Shown piece after piece: positions 25,534-37,579 of a stretch of 64,000 nt of DNA. The notes under the pieces are model-generated. The model saw only the letters and a list, made by a program, of their open reading frames with translations. It was not told the DNA's origin and searched no databases. Where the stretch lies: positions 45,238,913 through 45,302,912 of the forward strand of contig NC_089753.1 of NCBI RefSeq assembly GCF_040412425.1, written 5' to 3'. The DNA comes from Macrobrachium rosenbergii. Taxonomy: Eukaryota > Arthropoda > Malacostraca > Decapoda > Palaemonidae. Position 1 is the first letter of the stretch, and each line of letters starts with the position of its first letter. The position numbers and the translations under genes were made by a program.

Positions 25534-25700
25534 TGGAGTTTGATTTCCGGCCGGCTGATGAAGAAGAGTTGAATTTATTTCTGGTGATAGAAATTCATTT
25601 CTCTATAATGCACAATAAGCAAGGTCCCGTTGCTAAGTAACAATTGGTCTTAGGGCTCAGGCCAAGAGAGCTGTTAATCAGCTCAGTAAAAAAAGTATAC
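25534..25700 (-). mobile_element. Truncated tRNA-derived SINE with 25-bp target duplication
   Basis: The 167-bp insert is bordered by two perfect 25-bp copies of the sequence beginning TTATATACTGCAATGG (25509-25533 and 25701-25725). It contains GGCCGGCTGATGAAGAA, GGTGATAGAAATTCATTTC, GGTCCCGTTGC and GAGCTGTTAATCAGCTCAG. I recall this order from a widespread caridean SINE whose tRNA-like head is on the opposite strand. The internal TGGTTCGGATTCC block is missing, so this is a shortened copy. Confidence 0.85.
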
Positions 25701-25759
25701 TTATATACTGCAATGGATATAAATGCCTCTGTCCTAAAAATTACTGGTGTAGGATCATA

Positions 25760-26230
25760 AACAAGCCCAGGGCTAGAGATGCCAGTAAAGGGTTGTAAAC
25801 CCTCTGGGATAGGACATGTCTCTCAATGCTAAATGAACTTCTCTCTTCACTTCAACAGCAACCTCAAGTGACAGGACTGCTAATGTAGTGGTAAATGACA
25901 GTACAACCTACGCAATGCTGCCCTAGGAAATGCTAAAGGTTTCAGGGATAACGATTGTATTTTAAGGCAAAGGAGTACTATTTAAAGGGTTGTGGATCCC
26001 TTGTTTGGCAGATAAGCTACTTCTTCTGAGGCCAGTGATAAGCTCTGGAATGCCAAAAAAAAGCATACAATCCTTTTCTCCCTACTAAGCATAATGTGAG
26101 AGTCACCAGATGACTGGGGATTGCAAAAAGGAAGAGATAAAGTTCAGAAAATTTTTATATTTCCTAAATAATTCATCGACAAAGACGGTGAAGCATCACA
26201 GATAGTTAAACACCTTGAAGAAAATGGGTA
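25760..26230. other. Unique sequence, no gene seen
   Basis: No repeats or convincing frames. Confidence 0.45.
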
Positions 26231-26236
26231 CCTTAC

Positions 26237-26264
26237 CTTTTTCGTTGAACTGCTTCACGCAAAC
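26237..26264 (-). CDS. Candidate 28-bp microexon
   Basis: On the minus strand a pyrimidine-rich tract and ATTTTCAG acceptor are followed by 28 bases, then the strong donor GTAAGG. The exon reads VCVKQFNEK plus one base in its open frame. Its length is not a multiple of three, so it would shift frame if skipped, unless a neighbouring exon compensates. No flanking exon is visible in the window, which fits very long introns. I cannot assign the parent gene. Both splice motifs in such close spacing are seen; exon status is inference. Confidence 0.4.
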
Positions 26265-26269
26265 CTGAA

Positions 26270-27750
26270 AATGTAGAAAATATAATTATATACTTACAAA
26301 AATTAATATAAGGTCTACTGAGCCTCTAATGTTTAGAAAGCAATATATATATAAACAATAATGACTGACCACAGGAGTAAACTGACTGATCTGGACGACG
26401 ATGAAAAGATAAATTAATCATTCATTATCTTGACACAATCGATAATAATGTTATTCATAATAAAAAATATAATAAAAAATGAACTAATCTAAAACGAATT
26501 TATAGTAAGAAGACGTGAGATTAAAGATTTGTTACAGAACAGTTAATAACTTGTGTCTCTTGGATTTATCGAAGTTTAATATCCATATACCAAAGATTAA
26601 CAAAATTGAAGCCCGAATATCATTAACTACTAAGACTAAGACTATGCATTAACACGCAAATAATCATAAATAGTTTGTAATGTTTACAAATTATCTTTGC
26701 GTTAACATGAAAAAAATTATTCAACAATTATTAAAGATATATGCACATCTAATTCAGTCACACTGTATTTGCTATATAACAGATAAGAGTTTCTCACAAA
26801 CTCAATCACTTGAATATATTGGTCTTGGGCAGACAATTTCTCTCTCGTGAAACTGGAAAAATTAATTGTTTCCCAGAAGCCAAATAAATCATCAAGAAAA
26901 TAACTGAAATTATGCGAGCATCTCAGCATTTAATAACCCCAGTCTCACGCCCAGTGAAAATGAACACAAAATTAAGCAATCAATCACTAAAACCATAATT
27001 CAGTTTGGCAGATGCAAAGTACGTGCCAGTGGAAATAAAATATGTTCATCGCTAACTGAAATCTGAATGTTTAATTAATTCAAAATATAATAGTTGGTAG
27101 TTATGTCTCTGTGTGAAAATGACAATCAGTGAAAGTAACTTCAAGAGCAAATGCATAACAAAATGACCACTTAGTTAAAATTGCATTAAAGGTCTAGGCT
27201 ACACTAACTTTTAAAAGATCTTGACCTAAAGTGCTTCCAAGGAAGTCGTTCTAAGCTACAGTTTTTAAAATTTCTCATTAGACATAAGTTTGTTCTTTGC
27301 TTTACTTAGCGTACATTAATTATCACAGTGAGAAAATAACAGGTCAGAATTATAAACATGAGCTGTCCAATTAACGAGAGGTGGAGGATCGAAATGCAAT
27401 TGATAACCGAAGAATGTTGTCAGTACATACCCTATGTATGTTTGTACACATGCTGTATGTTAACATTAAGGTTATGATTATAAAGACACTTATTATCATA
27501 AATGCTTTCCCTCTTTTGTTTTTAAAGTTGTCTTCAGGTAATTTTATTACTTTAACGTGGAAAGAAATAAACACGCAGATAACCAGACCACTGAGCTGAT
27601 TGAAATTAACTTATTTTACGTGGTAAACAACTGGTTAAAAGAAAGACCATTAGAGTCAATTTGAAGAAAACCTAGAGTCAATTTGAAGAAAATCTTTACA
27701 ATCCATTAATCCCATTTCATGTAATTAATTCTGCATCTCATTTAACATAA
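26270..27750. other. Intron-like AT-rich sequence, no gene seen
   Basis: No recognisable exon. A 23-bp unit (GAGTCAATTTGAAGAAAA) is tandemly doubled at about 27652-27697. Confidence 0.5.
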
Positions 27751-27757
27751 CCCTTGA

Positions 27758-27792
27758 CTGAGGATGTCGCGCGACTGGGACTTCGAAAGGTC
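27758..27792 (+). other. Hammerhead-like core motif (degenerate)
   Basis: CTGAGGA at 27758 and CGAAAGGTC near 27784 enclose a GC-rich segment with GTCGCGCGAC. Spacing and order match the hammerhead core CUGANGA...GAAA...UH, but the first pair of helix II is not complementary, so catalysis is doubtful. Confidence 0.25.
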
Positions 27793-28022
27793 AAACGAAG
27801 ATGCAGTGCATTACTACCCTAATGCTATTCTCCTTGCATTTTGTTGCATTTTTATCTATTTATTAAATTGACTGATTGATTTTTTTTTAATAAGTGAGAT
27901 CTCGTCTTTCTGTATTTCCCTTTACCTTCTCTTACTTCCTAATGAAAACCATATTCTTTGGGAGCTTGAATTTCAAGTCATTGACCCCTGTGGGATTGTT
28001 CCATATGAATGTGGTTCATTTT

Positions 28023-28025
<3 letters not shown>

Positions 28026-28112
<87 letters not shown>
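28026..28112. repeat. (AAT)n microsatellite
   Basis: About 87 bp of AAT; N-, I- or other homopolymer frames through it are artefacts. Confidence 0.97.
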
Positions 28113-28113
<1 letters not shown>

Positions 28114-28207
28114 CTAAGAAATTCACAATCTCTTGAAAAACAATCTGTGTAATAAAAATCCTTAATTATATAGTAAAATATATTACAATGTAAAATAAAC
28201 AAGCAAA

Positions 28208-28241
28208 GACTTTCGGAACATTTGAACGGTGTTCCTCATCA

Positions 28242-28242
<1 letters not shown>
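28208..28242 (-). ncRNA. Hammerhead-like ribozyme core
   Basis: Minus strand 28242 to 28208: CTGATGA, then helix II GGAACA paired with TGTTCC around a 9-base loop, then GAAA and GTC. All invariant core positions CUGAUGA and GAAA are present with a perfect 6-bp helix II. Helix III is essentially absent, so self-cleavage as a single copy is uncertain; dimeric forms are possible. Penelope-like elements are known to carry hammerheads with very short helix III. The motif sits between two (AAT)n tracts. Confidence 0.4.
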
Positions 28243-28315
<73 letters not shown>

Positions 28316-28430
28316 GTTTCAACCATTGTAAATCCATTCTCCTAAACGATGCAGTTATCCAACGAAGGAAAAGAGACATCTAAAGTTCCCTTGAATCCCT
28401 GAAGAATTTTTTTTCATTTTATTCATTTAC

Positions 28431-28485
<55 letters not shown>
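28243..28485. repeat. (AAT)n and (ATT)n microsatellites
   Basis: AAT at 28243-28311 and ATT at 28430-28485, about 120 bp apart. Confidence 0.97.
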
Positions 28486-28499
28486 GCATTGTTTTCGAT

Positions 28500-28930
28500 A
28501 AGAGTGGTTGCAACTGAAGACGGGGCCCCCAGGTTTGACGGGGAAAGAGAAGGAAGGGGTTACAGACAGTCAATGGCTCTAATTTGGCACCCAGCATTCA
28601 TTCCCTGATGACAATAAGCAAGAATGAGGTCGGCTTCAAGGGAAATGCAGTTTGGAATTTATTCTGCAAAGAGATCATTCGCGAAATTACAATGGGTGAG
28701 TGGGAGTTAATCTAGTTTTTTTTTATTGCTTATATTAATACAATTATTGCTAAGATATACGATTATTTAATACCACTTAAGTTATTCTTTTAATTATTAG
28801 TCCAGTAATTTTGTTTATACAGTACAATTTAAAAAATTATTTACTTTTAAATTCCTTCATCATGATTATTAATGATCCGGACATTCAATTAAGTGCACTT
28901 ATTAAGAGTGTAGTTCATAGTACGAGGCTT
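28500..28930. other. Unique sequence, no gene seen
   Basis: No supported frame. Confidence 0.4.
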
Positions 28931-28935
28931 AAGGA

Positions 28936-28940
<5 letters not shown>

Positions 28941-29000
<60 letters not shown>

Positions 29001-29171
29001 GGTCACAGTTATAAACGATAAATCCTTTGATTTTCCGTTCTTCCAAGTCTTCTCATAAAAAATCTTGGCCAAATCCTTTTTAATTCTATTCGGTTCTTCC
29101 TTAACGATCTAACAAAGCAGAAAAATAACAAAAACAAAGACACTGAGACTTTTTCTCCAAGCCTAAGGACG

Positions 29172-29240
<69 letters not shown>

Positions 29241-29363
29241 AAGTCCGCTGCTCAACAGTCTGTGGCCAAATCTCTGTTAATTATATTCCGTTTTTCCTTA
29301 ACGATCTATCACAGCAGAAAAATAATAAAAAAACAAAGATAAGGAGACGTTTTTCTCCAAGTG
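28941..29363. repeat. Tandem duplication of a (TC)n-led unit
   Basis: Each unit starts with about 58 bp of TC (28941, 29177). Both then share, with many substitutions, TGGCCAAATC, TTCCTTAACGATCTA, GCAGAAAAATAA and TTTTTCTCCAAG. Confidence 0.82.
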
Positions 29364-30600
29364 GCCTTTGGGGCCCATCCGGTAACTTTTCGGTCATTTG
29401 ATTCCCCACCCAGGCGTCTCATACTAAACCCTCCCCCCCCCCGCCCAACACCATCTTCCCATACCACAACAGACCTCCAAAGGCCCCTGGCCTCATCAAG
29501 TCCTCTGACAACCCGTTCGCTCTGCCACTGCCATCACTTAATTAGAGTTTATTTTCCCTTCAAAAGGAAGTGGTTGTTTAAAATTAGCTCAAAAATATAT
29601 TTTTTTACTTTTACTAAATCTGCTAAAGTAATATACACACTGCAAAAGGTGAAAAGGTGGGAGAAAATCTAAGTTGACTGAAATGACCCCTACTTAAAAA
29701 GCTCCCTGCCCAAATCTTTTGTTGCTTTTGTTTTCAGTTCAACAAAGCATTGACAAAAAATCAGATTACGCGACCTTTCGTGCACCTTTATAAAATGGTT
29801 TACATTTGTGTTGCAATAGAATTTTACTATCATTATTTTTTTATAAAACTACGGGGGGGGGGCGCGCTTCAGGAATGGTCTCTTTACCACTGGGAGACCA
29901 AAATGGGTCCCATAATCCACTTGGTTTTATTGATAATTTAAGTAATAATCAACTTCGAACTAGGTAACTGAATGCTTTCAAGGTAACTGAATGCTTTCAT
30001 CCAATCAATAATTTGTGATATACGCATACTTAAATATAACTTACTTTTACAAGTACGCATCAACGTTGAAATCAGGTAAGCTCTCCACTGAGAGAGCACA
30101 TGTTAACTCTTTAATTACTCTTACTAACTCTAATTGAATGAATGCATCCCTATACAAGGTTCTCTTCGCCAGTACCAAAAGTGTAAAACATTTAAATCAA
30201 GTTACATCTGACATACATAAATGATAGCTTTGCCTAGTTTTCTTCCTAAATGATAAAATAAAACTTTCATAGAAATCTTCACGGTAAATCTGAACCGCTT
30301 AACTTTCAGCACCGTTAGAACAATAAGCAGAGTTTAAGGAAGGGAAGCTGAAACACTCACATGACCTACTAATTTAATGTTTATTTTCATTCATTCATTT
30401 TCACGCTGTTTGAAAATAATGTCTAATCCGAAAGGAATTTCTTTAATGAAAGGTTTCGTATCTTTTTATGATTTAGCAGTAGGGAGGGAAATCACAAGTT
30501 TACATTACCGGACACAAAGTGGCTGCCAGATTAACGCACCCAGCGTGATCCAAAAGTTGTTTTTTGGTGAAAAATATTTTAATTTCTTATATTTCTTATA
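29364..30600. other. Unique sequence, no gene supported
   Basis: Contains C and G homopolymers (29430, 29850) and a tandem 19-bp doubling of GGTAACTGAATGCTTTCA (29962-29999). A 103-residue frame at 29361 has no motif and crosses low-complexity sequence. Confidence 0.45.
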
Positions 30601-30608
30601 CCCACTAA

Positions 30609-30610
30609 TG

Positions 30611-30684
<74 letters not shown>
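30609..30684. repeat. (AAT)n microsatellite
   Basis: About 75 bp of AAT. Confidence 0.97.
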
Positions 30685-30686
<2 letters not shown>

Positions 30687-30784
30687 AAACAGAAGAGGAA
30701 TTACATCCACAATTGTGTATTCATCATTTAGTACAACGGTCAGCATGATAAATATTCAACACGGGATTTGATTTTTTATGTCTT

Positions 30785-31080
30785 TACAATAAACCTAATT
30801 AAACCAATAAAACAAATTAAATCAATAAACCTAATTAAACAAAAAACAAATTAAAACAATAAAGCTAATTATACCAAAAACAAATTAAAACAATAAAGCT
30901 AATTATACCAAAAACAAATTAAAACAATAAAGCTAATTAAACCGAAAACCCAATTAAACCAATAAAGCTAAATAAACCAAAAACCAAAAAACCAATAAAT
31001 CCAATTAAAACAATAAAATAAAATTACAAAAAAATTAAACCAATAAACCCAGTTAAACCAATCAACCTAATTAAACCAAC
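30785..31080. repeat. A-rich 17/34-bp minisatellite
   Basis: CAATAAAGCTAATTA recurs at 30857, 30891 and 30925 (34-bp steps). The whole block is built of CCAATAAACCTAATTAAA-like 17-bp half units. Confidence 0.85.
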
Positions 31081-31089
31081 CGTGTACAA

Positions 31090-31375
31090 GCAAACGGCAG
31101 CCATTCACGTCGAGAACCAGATTTTGGGAAAAATTAAAAAACAAAAAGGGATCAACGAAAATAAGCTTCCAGCTCCCAACCTCCAGCCCGCCCCCCCGCC
31201 TCCAACTCTGTCAGCCACTTTACAAACTTTAATTAAAATTGTGTTTTTATGAATCCAGTAGCCTTCGGAGTGATGTAAAGAATATATGTATTTCAAGGCT
31301 TCCAATAAAGAAGTTAAATGGTTAGAAACCATTTTACTGTTTATGAATAGATTCGTTCACTAAATAAAAATTATT
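31090..31375. other. Unique sequence, no gene seen
   Basis: A C-rich patch at 31185-31200; nothing else. Confidence 0.4.
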
Positions 31376-31376
31376 A

Positions 31377-31386
31377 TATACATATA

Positions 31387-31450
<64 letters not shown>

Positions 31451-31505
31451 TGTATATATATTATATAAATAATATATATATATATATATATATATACAAA
31501 AAATG

Positions 31506-31572
<67 letters not shown>
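31377..31572. repeat. (AT)n microsatellite cluster
   Basis: Three AT blocks separated by short bridges. Confidence 0.96.
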
Positions 31573-31574
<2 letters not shown>

Positions 31575-31578
<4 letters not shown>

Positions 31579-32490
31579 TCTTGTAAAGAACATTAAGCCA
31601 TTTCCCCTAACATGGATGACTCCCAAGAAAAGAAAAAAGACAATGGCTACTAACACATCCACACTTACACTGCTGAATCTTGGATGAATACCCTGTGCAA
31701 GAATCTTCCACAACACTAGAGTCATTACACACCTACACATAAGACTCAACAGCAGCTTTTCGAAACCCCTAGACACTGTGCCACTAAACTCTATCTTGCA
31801 TTCTCACCCTTGTTTCCTTAACACAGAGAACTGCAATATATTATTTCTTCTGTGCCATCTATCCATCACTTTCTAGCAGTGTGGTATCTAATGGACTGAA
31901 CCCAGTATGAATTGTATATTTAAAAATGGTAGACTTAATAATATAATTGTGTAAATGACATACAGTTAATTCATGCTGAGAGTACGCTGGCTTTATTTAA
32001 GTGAATGTCAACACTTTTCAGGCTAACTGTACATCTTCCATTCATGAGCTACGAGCGGATACTATTTCAGTGGAGGTACAAAAGTATTTTCTTAGTAATC
32101 TACAGTGGTTTGTTGTCTCCCAATAAATTACAAAAGAAATAACCCACGTAAAAAGGTGATTTAACAACAGCTACTTGATAAAATTTAATTGTAGGTAGTA
32201 AGCAAATAAAATATAACTACAAATTTTCCTCAGTGTTGTGAGTACACACTTTCGGTCAGCTACGATAATGGCTATAATGTCAAAATGATACTAGAGTAAC
32301 TTATTCGGACTCTTTTTTAATGAAAAAAAACGGATGTTGTACAACTGTTAAGGATCAAAAAGCCCAATGTTTTATGAGATTTAAATGTTGGTATAACGTT
32401 AGCGAATTGGTGGCATAGTTTTTGAAGTACTCTACCTGTCAAGGTCTAGGTAGAAAGCAAAGTATTTTGCTTATTTTGTTCCGTCTCTAC
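31575..32490. other. Unique AT-rich sequence, no gene seen
   Basis: No convincing frame or splice pattern. Confidence 0.45.
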
Positions 32491-32492
32491 TC

Positions 32493-32498
<6 letters not shown>

Positions 32499-32565
<67 letters not shown>
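32499..32565. repeat. (GA)n microsatellite
   Basis: About 66 bp of GA. Confidence 0.97.
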
Positions 32566-32567
<2 letters not shown>

Positions 32568-32569
32568 AC

Positions 32570-33015
32570 AGGGGTGTAAGGATATGACCGGATGTCCCTT
32601 TGGATAACAGCAGTTGATGCACCTAACTTGGAATTAGTCCATCACTAACTCGGACAGGCCGAAAGTTTGTTGAACAGGGCCCAGCGTCAGTTACAGATGC
32701 CTGTGGATATCAAGAATGGATAATTGAGACAACATAGGGCCAAGAAGAAATTTTGTTTGCGTTTCTGACGAACCAGATACAGAGAAATTTCATTCTTTCT
32801 CCAGGGTGCAATGCCAAAGTGAATAACTATCGCCGTTAAGTTTAAAAACACGATCCTTCGGTTAGGATGAAAAAAGGCCAGGTTTTTACGTGCACAATTT
32901 GTTTTTAGTACACCCATGCCTGTTTATGTGTGAGGGTAATTCATCTTCATAATCACGACATACAGGCAGTTTTTTACCGTACTGTGAAAACAGCATTAAT
33001 TTCTTTGAAATAATA
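32570..33015. other. Unique sequence, no gene supported
   Basis: A 76-residue minus-strand frame (32687-32917) has no recognised motif. Confidence 0.4.
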
Positions 33016-33021
33016 TGTGAA

Positions 33022-33024
<3 letters not shown>

Positions 33025-33085
<61 letters not shown>

Positions 33086-33155
33086 GCCCTGGATATATAT
33101 ATGAAAATATGGAGTTCTGGTCCTGACATGAGTCAGAAATTTACATGTCAGAAAT

Positions 33156-33228
<73 letters not shown>
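33025..33228. repeat. Two (AT)n microsatellites
   Basis: AT tracts at 33025-33084 and 33163-33228 around a 78-bp bridge. Confidence 0.96.
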
Positions 33229-33229
<1 letters not shown>

Positions 33230-33269
33230 AATCTATTAGATAACCATTTAATGTAAAGATATAAGGAAA

Positions 33270-33650
33270 AAACAAGAGCATTTCAGACCTTAGTTGATGG
33301 TTGTGAAACATGGCCTATGAAGAAAGCACAAAGTGAAAATAAATGGCAGAAATGAAAATGCTGCGTTGGATTATGACAAGAAGAACAGGATGCAGAAAAC
33401 TTCATAACATCATCTGTTCAGAAATATCAAAGAAGTCTGCAACAGAGACAATTACAACGGTTTGGACATGTTATCTAGAAAAGGATTCTGTATGTTGAAC
33501 CATGAAAAGCCTGGAACAAGGAGGAGAGAGGTAGACCAGAATTCCATCTTTCAGTTCAGGGACATGCAGGAGAAGAATGAGTCCCTCTTGCATGATCCCA
33601 GAAGATGGAGAAGACTAATAACTTCCTTCCTTCCTTTTCCAAAGCTGAAG
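33270..33650 (+). pseudogene. LINE remnant: C-terminal part after the reverse transcriptase
   Basis: In shifting frames the segment shows the order found after the RT domain of many animal LINEs: DGCETWPMKK, then MLRWIM, ISKKS, a degraded FGHV-type region, PGTRRRE and near the end DPRRWRRLI. Several stops and frameshifts break it. No RT catalytic domain, UTR or poly(A) tail is seen. A 5'-truncated, old insertion is the likely origin. Confidence 0.6.
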
Positions 33651-33659
33651 ATAAAGCAC

Positions 33660-34020
33660 TTTCTCATATTATATTTCCCCTCCTTATATATTAGTCCAGA
33701 TTACACATTATATATATTATATATATGACCATTATATATATATAATAAAAAAACAATCAGTTCACCATAATTGATATCATTTCAGCAGTCAACTTCTGAA
33801 TTCCGTGATAAATTTGGAAAAATTCTTTCATAACATATGTAAGTCTTTACATCTTTCCGACATTTGCTTTTCACAAATCCACTCTCTTTCTCTAAAGATC
33901 TTTGAATGAAAGATCCTCGTTTGCACCTTTTCCATCTATTTCACTTTTTAATCTCCCTCTTCTCCTTTGTTCCTTCGAGTCGTTTTCCAGCTTGCATCAG
34001 ACTCTCATTCGATGGGGCGG
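33660..34020. other. Unique sequence, no gene seen
   Basis: Pyrimidine-rich, without frames. Confidence 0.4.
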
Positions 34021-34024
34021 AGTT

Positions 34025-34235
34025 CCTTCCCCCGGCCGGCTGATGAAGATTTTTATTCTGTCGTGAATTTTATTTCTCTCTACTTAGAATTTCATTTTCA
34101 ATAATGTTCTCGGATTCCACAATAAGATTTGCAAAAATTCACCTTTTACCTTTTATCCATTTTAAACAACGATACAGCTATGTAAGCCTTTCACACATTC
34201 CGACAGAGCTTTTAATCAGCTTCAAAAATCTGGCA
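34025..34235 (-). mobile_element. Degenerate SINE of the 25.5-kb family
   Basis: GGCCGGCTGATGAAGA, GAATTTTATTTCT, TCGGATTCCACAATAAG and TTAATCAGCTTC occur in the same order as in the SINE at 25534-25700. It keeps the GGATTCC block which that copy lacks. Strongly diverged. Confidence 0.6.
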
Positions 34236-34480
34236 CAAATCCTATAGCTCTCTCTTAACTTATTTTTTCTTCCATCTCACCGTCCCGCGTTAAATTTACC
34301 TGCAGATACCAGTAATAATAAACCATGTCTTATTGACTCTGATTGCTGCTACAACGCCGTTCATTTCAAAATACTCCTTCTCTGTTCTTCTGATGGTGTC
34401 CTTTTCTCCTTTTTGGGAGGCTGAAGATAAGTTGTTCCAATTCCTCTGCTGCTTCCGCTGCCATTTCTGGTTTTCCTCCT

Positions 34481-34515
34481 GACGTTTCGTTCTCCTTCTA
34501 GGAACATCTTCTGAG
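34481..34515 (-). other. Hammerhead-like core motif (degenerate)
   Basis: On the minus strand CAGAAGA, a short GTTC/GAAC helix around TAGAA, then CGAAACGTC. One core base differs from CUGANGA. It resembles the motif at 43636. Confidence 0.25.
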
Positions 34516-34519
34516 GTCC

Positions 34520-35740
34520 GATTCCAGTGAGTCTGTGTTGGAATGACTCCTACTTATATTTTCCCAGAGATGTACTTAACCTTAAAACATTTTACTTGCA
34601 AACATTCACGTTTCAGCTTTCTCTTACTAAAAATACTCATTTTCACTTATTAATCTGCAATTTTCCAAACTATCATAACCTGATTTTGTATGATCGTCCA
34701 AAATAAGCTATTCTTCATTTAACCGATATTCATTTTCTTATCCCAAAGTTTTAACTTAAATTTTCTAGGTTTCAGATCATCGCATCACTCCTTCCATATT
34801 AATAAAGAACATAAGACTAGTCATTCTCCCATCTAAATATCCTAATATACTCTTTATTTTCTTAAAATACTACTAATTACTACTAACAAACTACCTTCTA
34901 CACTACACATCTTCAACACCTGTGACTCTGGAATAAGATACATCTCGAGTTGAGGAGCCTCCGGTAACTCGAGAATAAGAGCGAGAGAAAGCGAGAAGCT
35001 CCGAATGGCACAAGATAAGGAACGGATAACTTTAACCCAATAAATTATTCGCTTCGTTCAGAATTCAGTGACAGTGACAATTTCCACTGGAACCTTTATA
35101 TATAATTCAAGGTAAGTTTCTCGCTTCGCTGAAGGCCATACGATTTCGATGAGGCATTGATTATTCCACTACCTATGGCACTATGCTCATCCATTCCAGT
35201 CCGCTAAATTCTTGTTTAGATCTATTTTTGTTTTTACTTCGCAAATACAATTAATTATTCTGACGTGTTGTATACATAAAAATATGTATCGTACATGCAT
35301 GTAAATATGTATGGACAAACGTACATGCATACATATGTATATTGTATGTATATAATGTATGACTATTGATATACTTTTAAATTCATGACATTATGTACAT
35401 ATAACAGCATACAGGGCTTTAATATCACCGAACATAAAAATAATAACTTTGCTGATAGAAACATAATGCAAATATATGCACCACACACAGACACCCAATT
35501 TACACATACATACACACACACATAGAAGAAACCTACGATAACATCAGCAGTTACATACACCTACACGAAAGGTTCCTCATTATTCCCTCGAATCCCCAAC
35601 ACATACTGCACCCTTCAATTGTATCTTGCACACCCCAAGTACTACAGAAAAAAACGGAACAACTATAAAACAAGATTTGTTAATGGGTCAAAAATTGTGT
35701 TATGACTCCTCCTTCTCCTGCTCAGGTGCTAATATTTTCA
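34520..35740. other. Unique AT-rich sequence, no gene seen
   Basis: No supported frame. Short CA/TA runs near 35280-35520. Confidence 0.45.
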
Positions 35741-35753
35741 GTCGTTCGTATAT

Positions 35754-36250
<497 letters not shown>

Positions 36251-36299
36251 TATGTATGTATACATATATGTGTGTATGCTCACAAACACATAAATATAT

Positions 36300-36765
36300 A
36301 TATATACAGTATATGTGTGTGTGTGTATGTTTGTGTGTTCCTATTCAAACTCCAATTTCAGCTTCCCTCACTTTCTAAATGAAATTTCCCACATGTTAGA
36401 ACACGCGTAAACCCAATTTGCATTTGTTATACTTTCGAAGAAATAATAATTCAAGTTGCTCTTACTCGGCCTGTGCAGGCCAAATGGACGTTGGCTTTTG
36501 GGCGGCACTTGGTTCACCGTGAACGAAAAATATGATTTCTTTTTAATTAATGAAAACGTTCCCTCGAAACAAATTGGATTAGAAGGGCTTCTGTTGATAA
36601 CGTACGGTTCGGTATTGTATTACCAGCCGAAATTAAAACAAATCTCCAGATTTTGTATTCACAACCCTAAGCTTTGATAGGCTTTTAGGTAATGAAAGAG
36701 GTGTGTTCGTGAAATTGAGTGGCATTACTGTTTTAAAAATTTCAGCCGTCATTAATATATGCAGT
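36300..36765. other. Unique sequence, no gene supported
   Basis: A 73-residue frame at 36456 has no motif. Confidence 0.4.
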
Positions 36766-36803
36766 CCACACACGCACGCACAAGCACATACACATACAAC
36801 ACA

Positions 36804-36957
<154 letters not shown>

Positions 36958-37079
36958 CAGTACACTTCAAACGGACATTTCCAATGCAGAACTGAAGATT
37001 GGTAAGAAACGAATATAATCTTTGAAATCAAAGTCGCATAAATATATAAACAATGAATAAAACCTTTCTGAATCTTCCC

Positions 37080-37385
37080 CCGTACCAAAGGCCTCCACAA
37101 GATAAAAAAATGAACAAACAAATAAATAAATAATGAATAAAGAAATAAAAGAATAAATAGTTAAATAAATAAAGAAATCATTAAATAAATAAGAATATAA
37201 ACAAATAAATAAAAAACAGATAAATAAATAAAAAATTAATGAAAATATAAAGTCCAAACCAGAGGCCTCCGAATGTTAAAAAATAAATGTATTAATTAAT
37301 TAATTAATAAACAAATAGATACATAAACAAAATATAGAAAAAATAAACAAATAAAATCCAAACCAGAGGCCTCCGCATTCTGGCA
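37080..37385. repeat. (AAAT)n-rich block with a repeated GGCCTCC word
   Basis: Degenerate TAAA/AAAT repeats fill the block. CCAAACCAGAGGCCTCCG occurs at about 37254 and 37358, and a related CCAAAGGCCTCC at 37085, suggesting three old units. Confidence 0.75.
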
Positions 37386-37579
37386 ACAAGCGACGAAGCT
37401 AGTAAAAACAGGTCTTCTTCCCTCCTCGCCCCTTCCACATGATGACCCTCCTGGGGCCAAGAGCCGAAATGCGGCCCAATAGCAACCAGTACAAGAGTGA
37501 AATATGGAGTCTGGATCATTTCAGAGCCTCCAGGGAGACTGGAAGTTGCTCCCAGGTTACCAACTTGTATTTTTTTTCT

